Source of the DNA: Zygaena filipendulae
Lineage: Eukaryota > Arthropoda > Insecta > Lepidoptera > Zygaenidae
Assembly (NCBI GenBank): GCA_907165275.2
Contig: CAJRBF020000005.1
Span: 62,001 to 126,000, forward strand
Direction of reading: 5' to 3'
Length of the DNA stretch: 64,000 nucleotides
Part shown: positions 63,996 through 64,000 of the stretch, one piece after another
How positions within the stretch are numbered: the stretch's first letter is position 1
Layout: each line of letters opens with the position of its first letter
Notes under the pieces: model-generated
Databases searched by the model: none
The model's input: only the letters and a program-made list of their open reading frames with translations
What the model was told of the DNA's origin: nothing
Position numbers and translations under genes: made by a program

Positions 63996-64000
63996 TTTCT

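Larger units (their letters stand above)
55215..64000 (-). mobile_element. Ty3/gypsy element F (Mag-like), 3' part, minus strand
   Basis: Pol (61374-63995) is followed by a polypurine tract AAGAAGGGGGCAG (minus, about 61375-61363) and a 3' LTR starting TGTCGCGGTCGAGC (61362) and ending CCTGGCACGTAACA (55215). The LTR is about 419 bp once the Jockey insertion (55426-61141) is removed. The 5' half of the element lies beyond the right edge. Confidence 0.9.

Overview
The window is a dense, multiply nested field of transposable elements from an animal genome. No host gene, tRNA, rRNA or CRISPR array is visible. The mixture suggests an insect, most likely a moth or butterfly: Ty3/gypsy, BEL/Pao, Jockey and CR1/Daphne-like LINEs, and P, piggyBac, Transib, CACTA-like and MITE DNA transposons in AT-rich DNA, plus short dispersed repeats of the 'gggagttcctgcggg' and 'aaaccgacttcc' kinds. 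The species assignment is inference.

Layout. (1) 1-16519: the 3' part of a decayed Ty3/gypsy element (A). LINE copy 1 interrupts its RT (133-4617), a Transib-like DNA transposon sits in its 3' leader (7187-9296), and LINE copy 2 lies in its 3' LTR (9423-13844). (2) 16520-16903 plus 26646-26856: remains of an older LTR element (D, minus strand) into whose gag and leader elements A and B inserted. (3) 16904-26645: an apparently complete, young Ty3/gypsy element (B). It has ~2.1-kb LTRs, a 4-bp TSD, a tRNA-His-type PBS, intact gag and G-patch/PR/RT/RH/IN pol, and a -1 frameshift signal with a predicted pseudoknot. (4) 27034-30282: a long inverted repeat with a 5'-truncated LINE in one arm. (5) 30625-36410: a CR1/L2-like LINE (C) split by a 2.7-kb solo LTR of family A. 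(6) 36497-37264: a related LTR fragment. (7) 37457-39301, 50538-50572 and 50721-51434: three members of a P-like family with 8-bp TSDs and THAP-domain remnants, one reduced to a 35-bp scar. (8) 40242-50293: a full-length BEL/Pao element on the minus strand (TSD ATAAA), broken by a short retroposon, a 3.2-kb CACTA-like element and a palindromic MITE. (9) 51594-54470: a decayed piggyBac element with other repeats nested in it. (10) 55215-64000: a Mag-like gypsy element (F, minus strand) running off the right edge, with a GC-rich Jockey LINE (55426-61141) inserted between the TATA box and the polyadenylation signal of its 3' LTR.

Only element B looks able to encode all its own functions. LINE copy 2 is close, with one visible frameshift. 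The others are dead or non-autonomous. Target-site duplications allow much of the insertion order to be read: D is older than A and B; A is older than LINE 1, LINE 2 and Transib; repeat E is older than BEL and P; BEL is older than its three inserts; gypsy F is older than Jockey.
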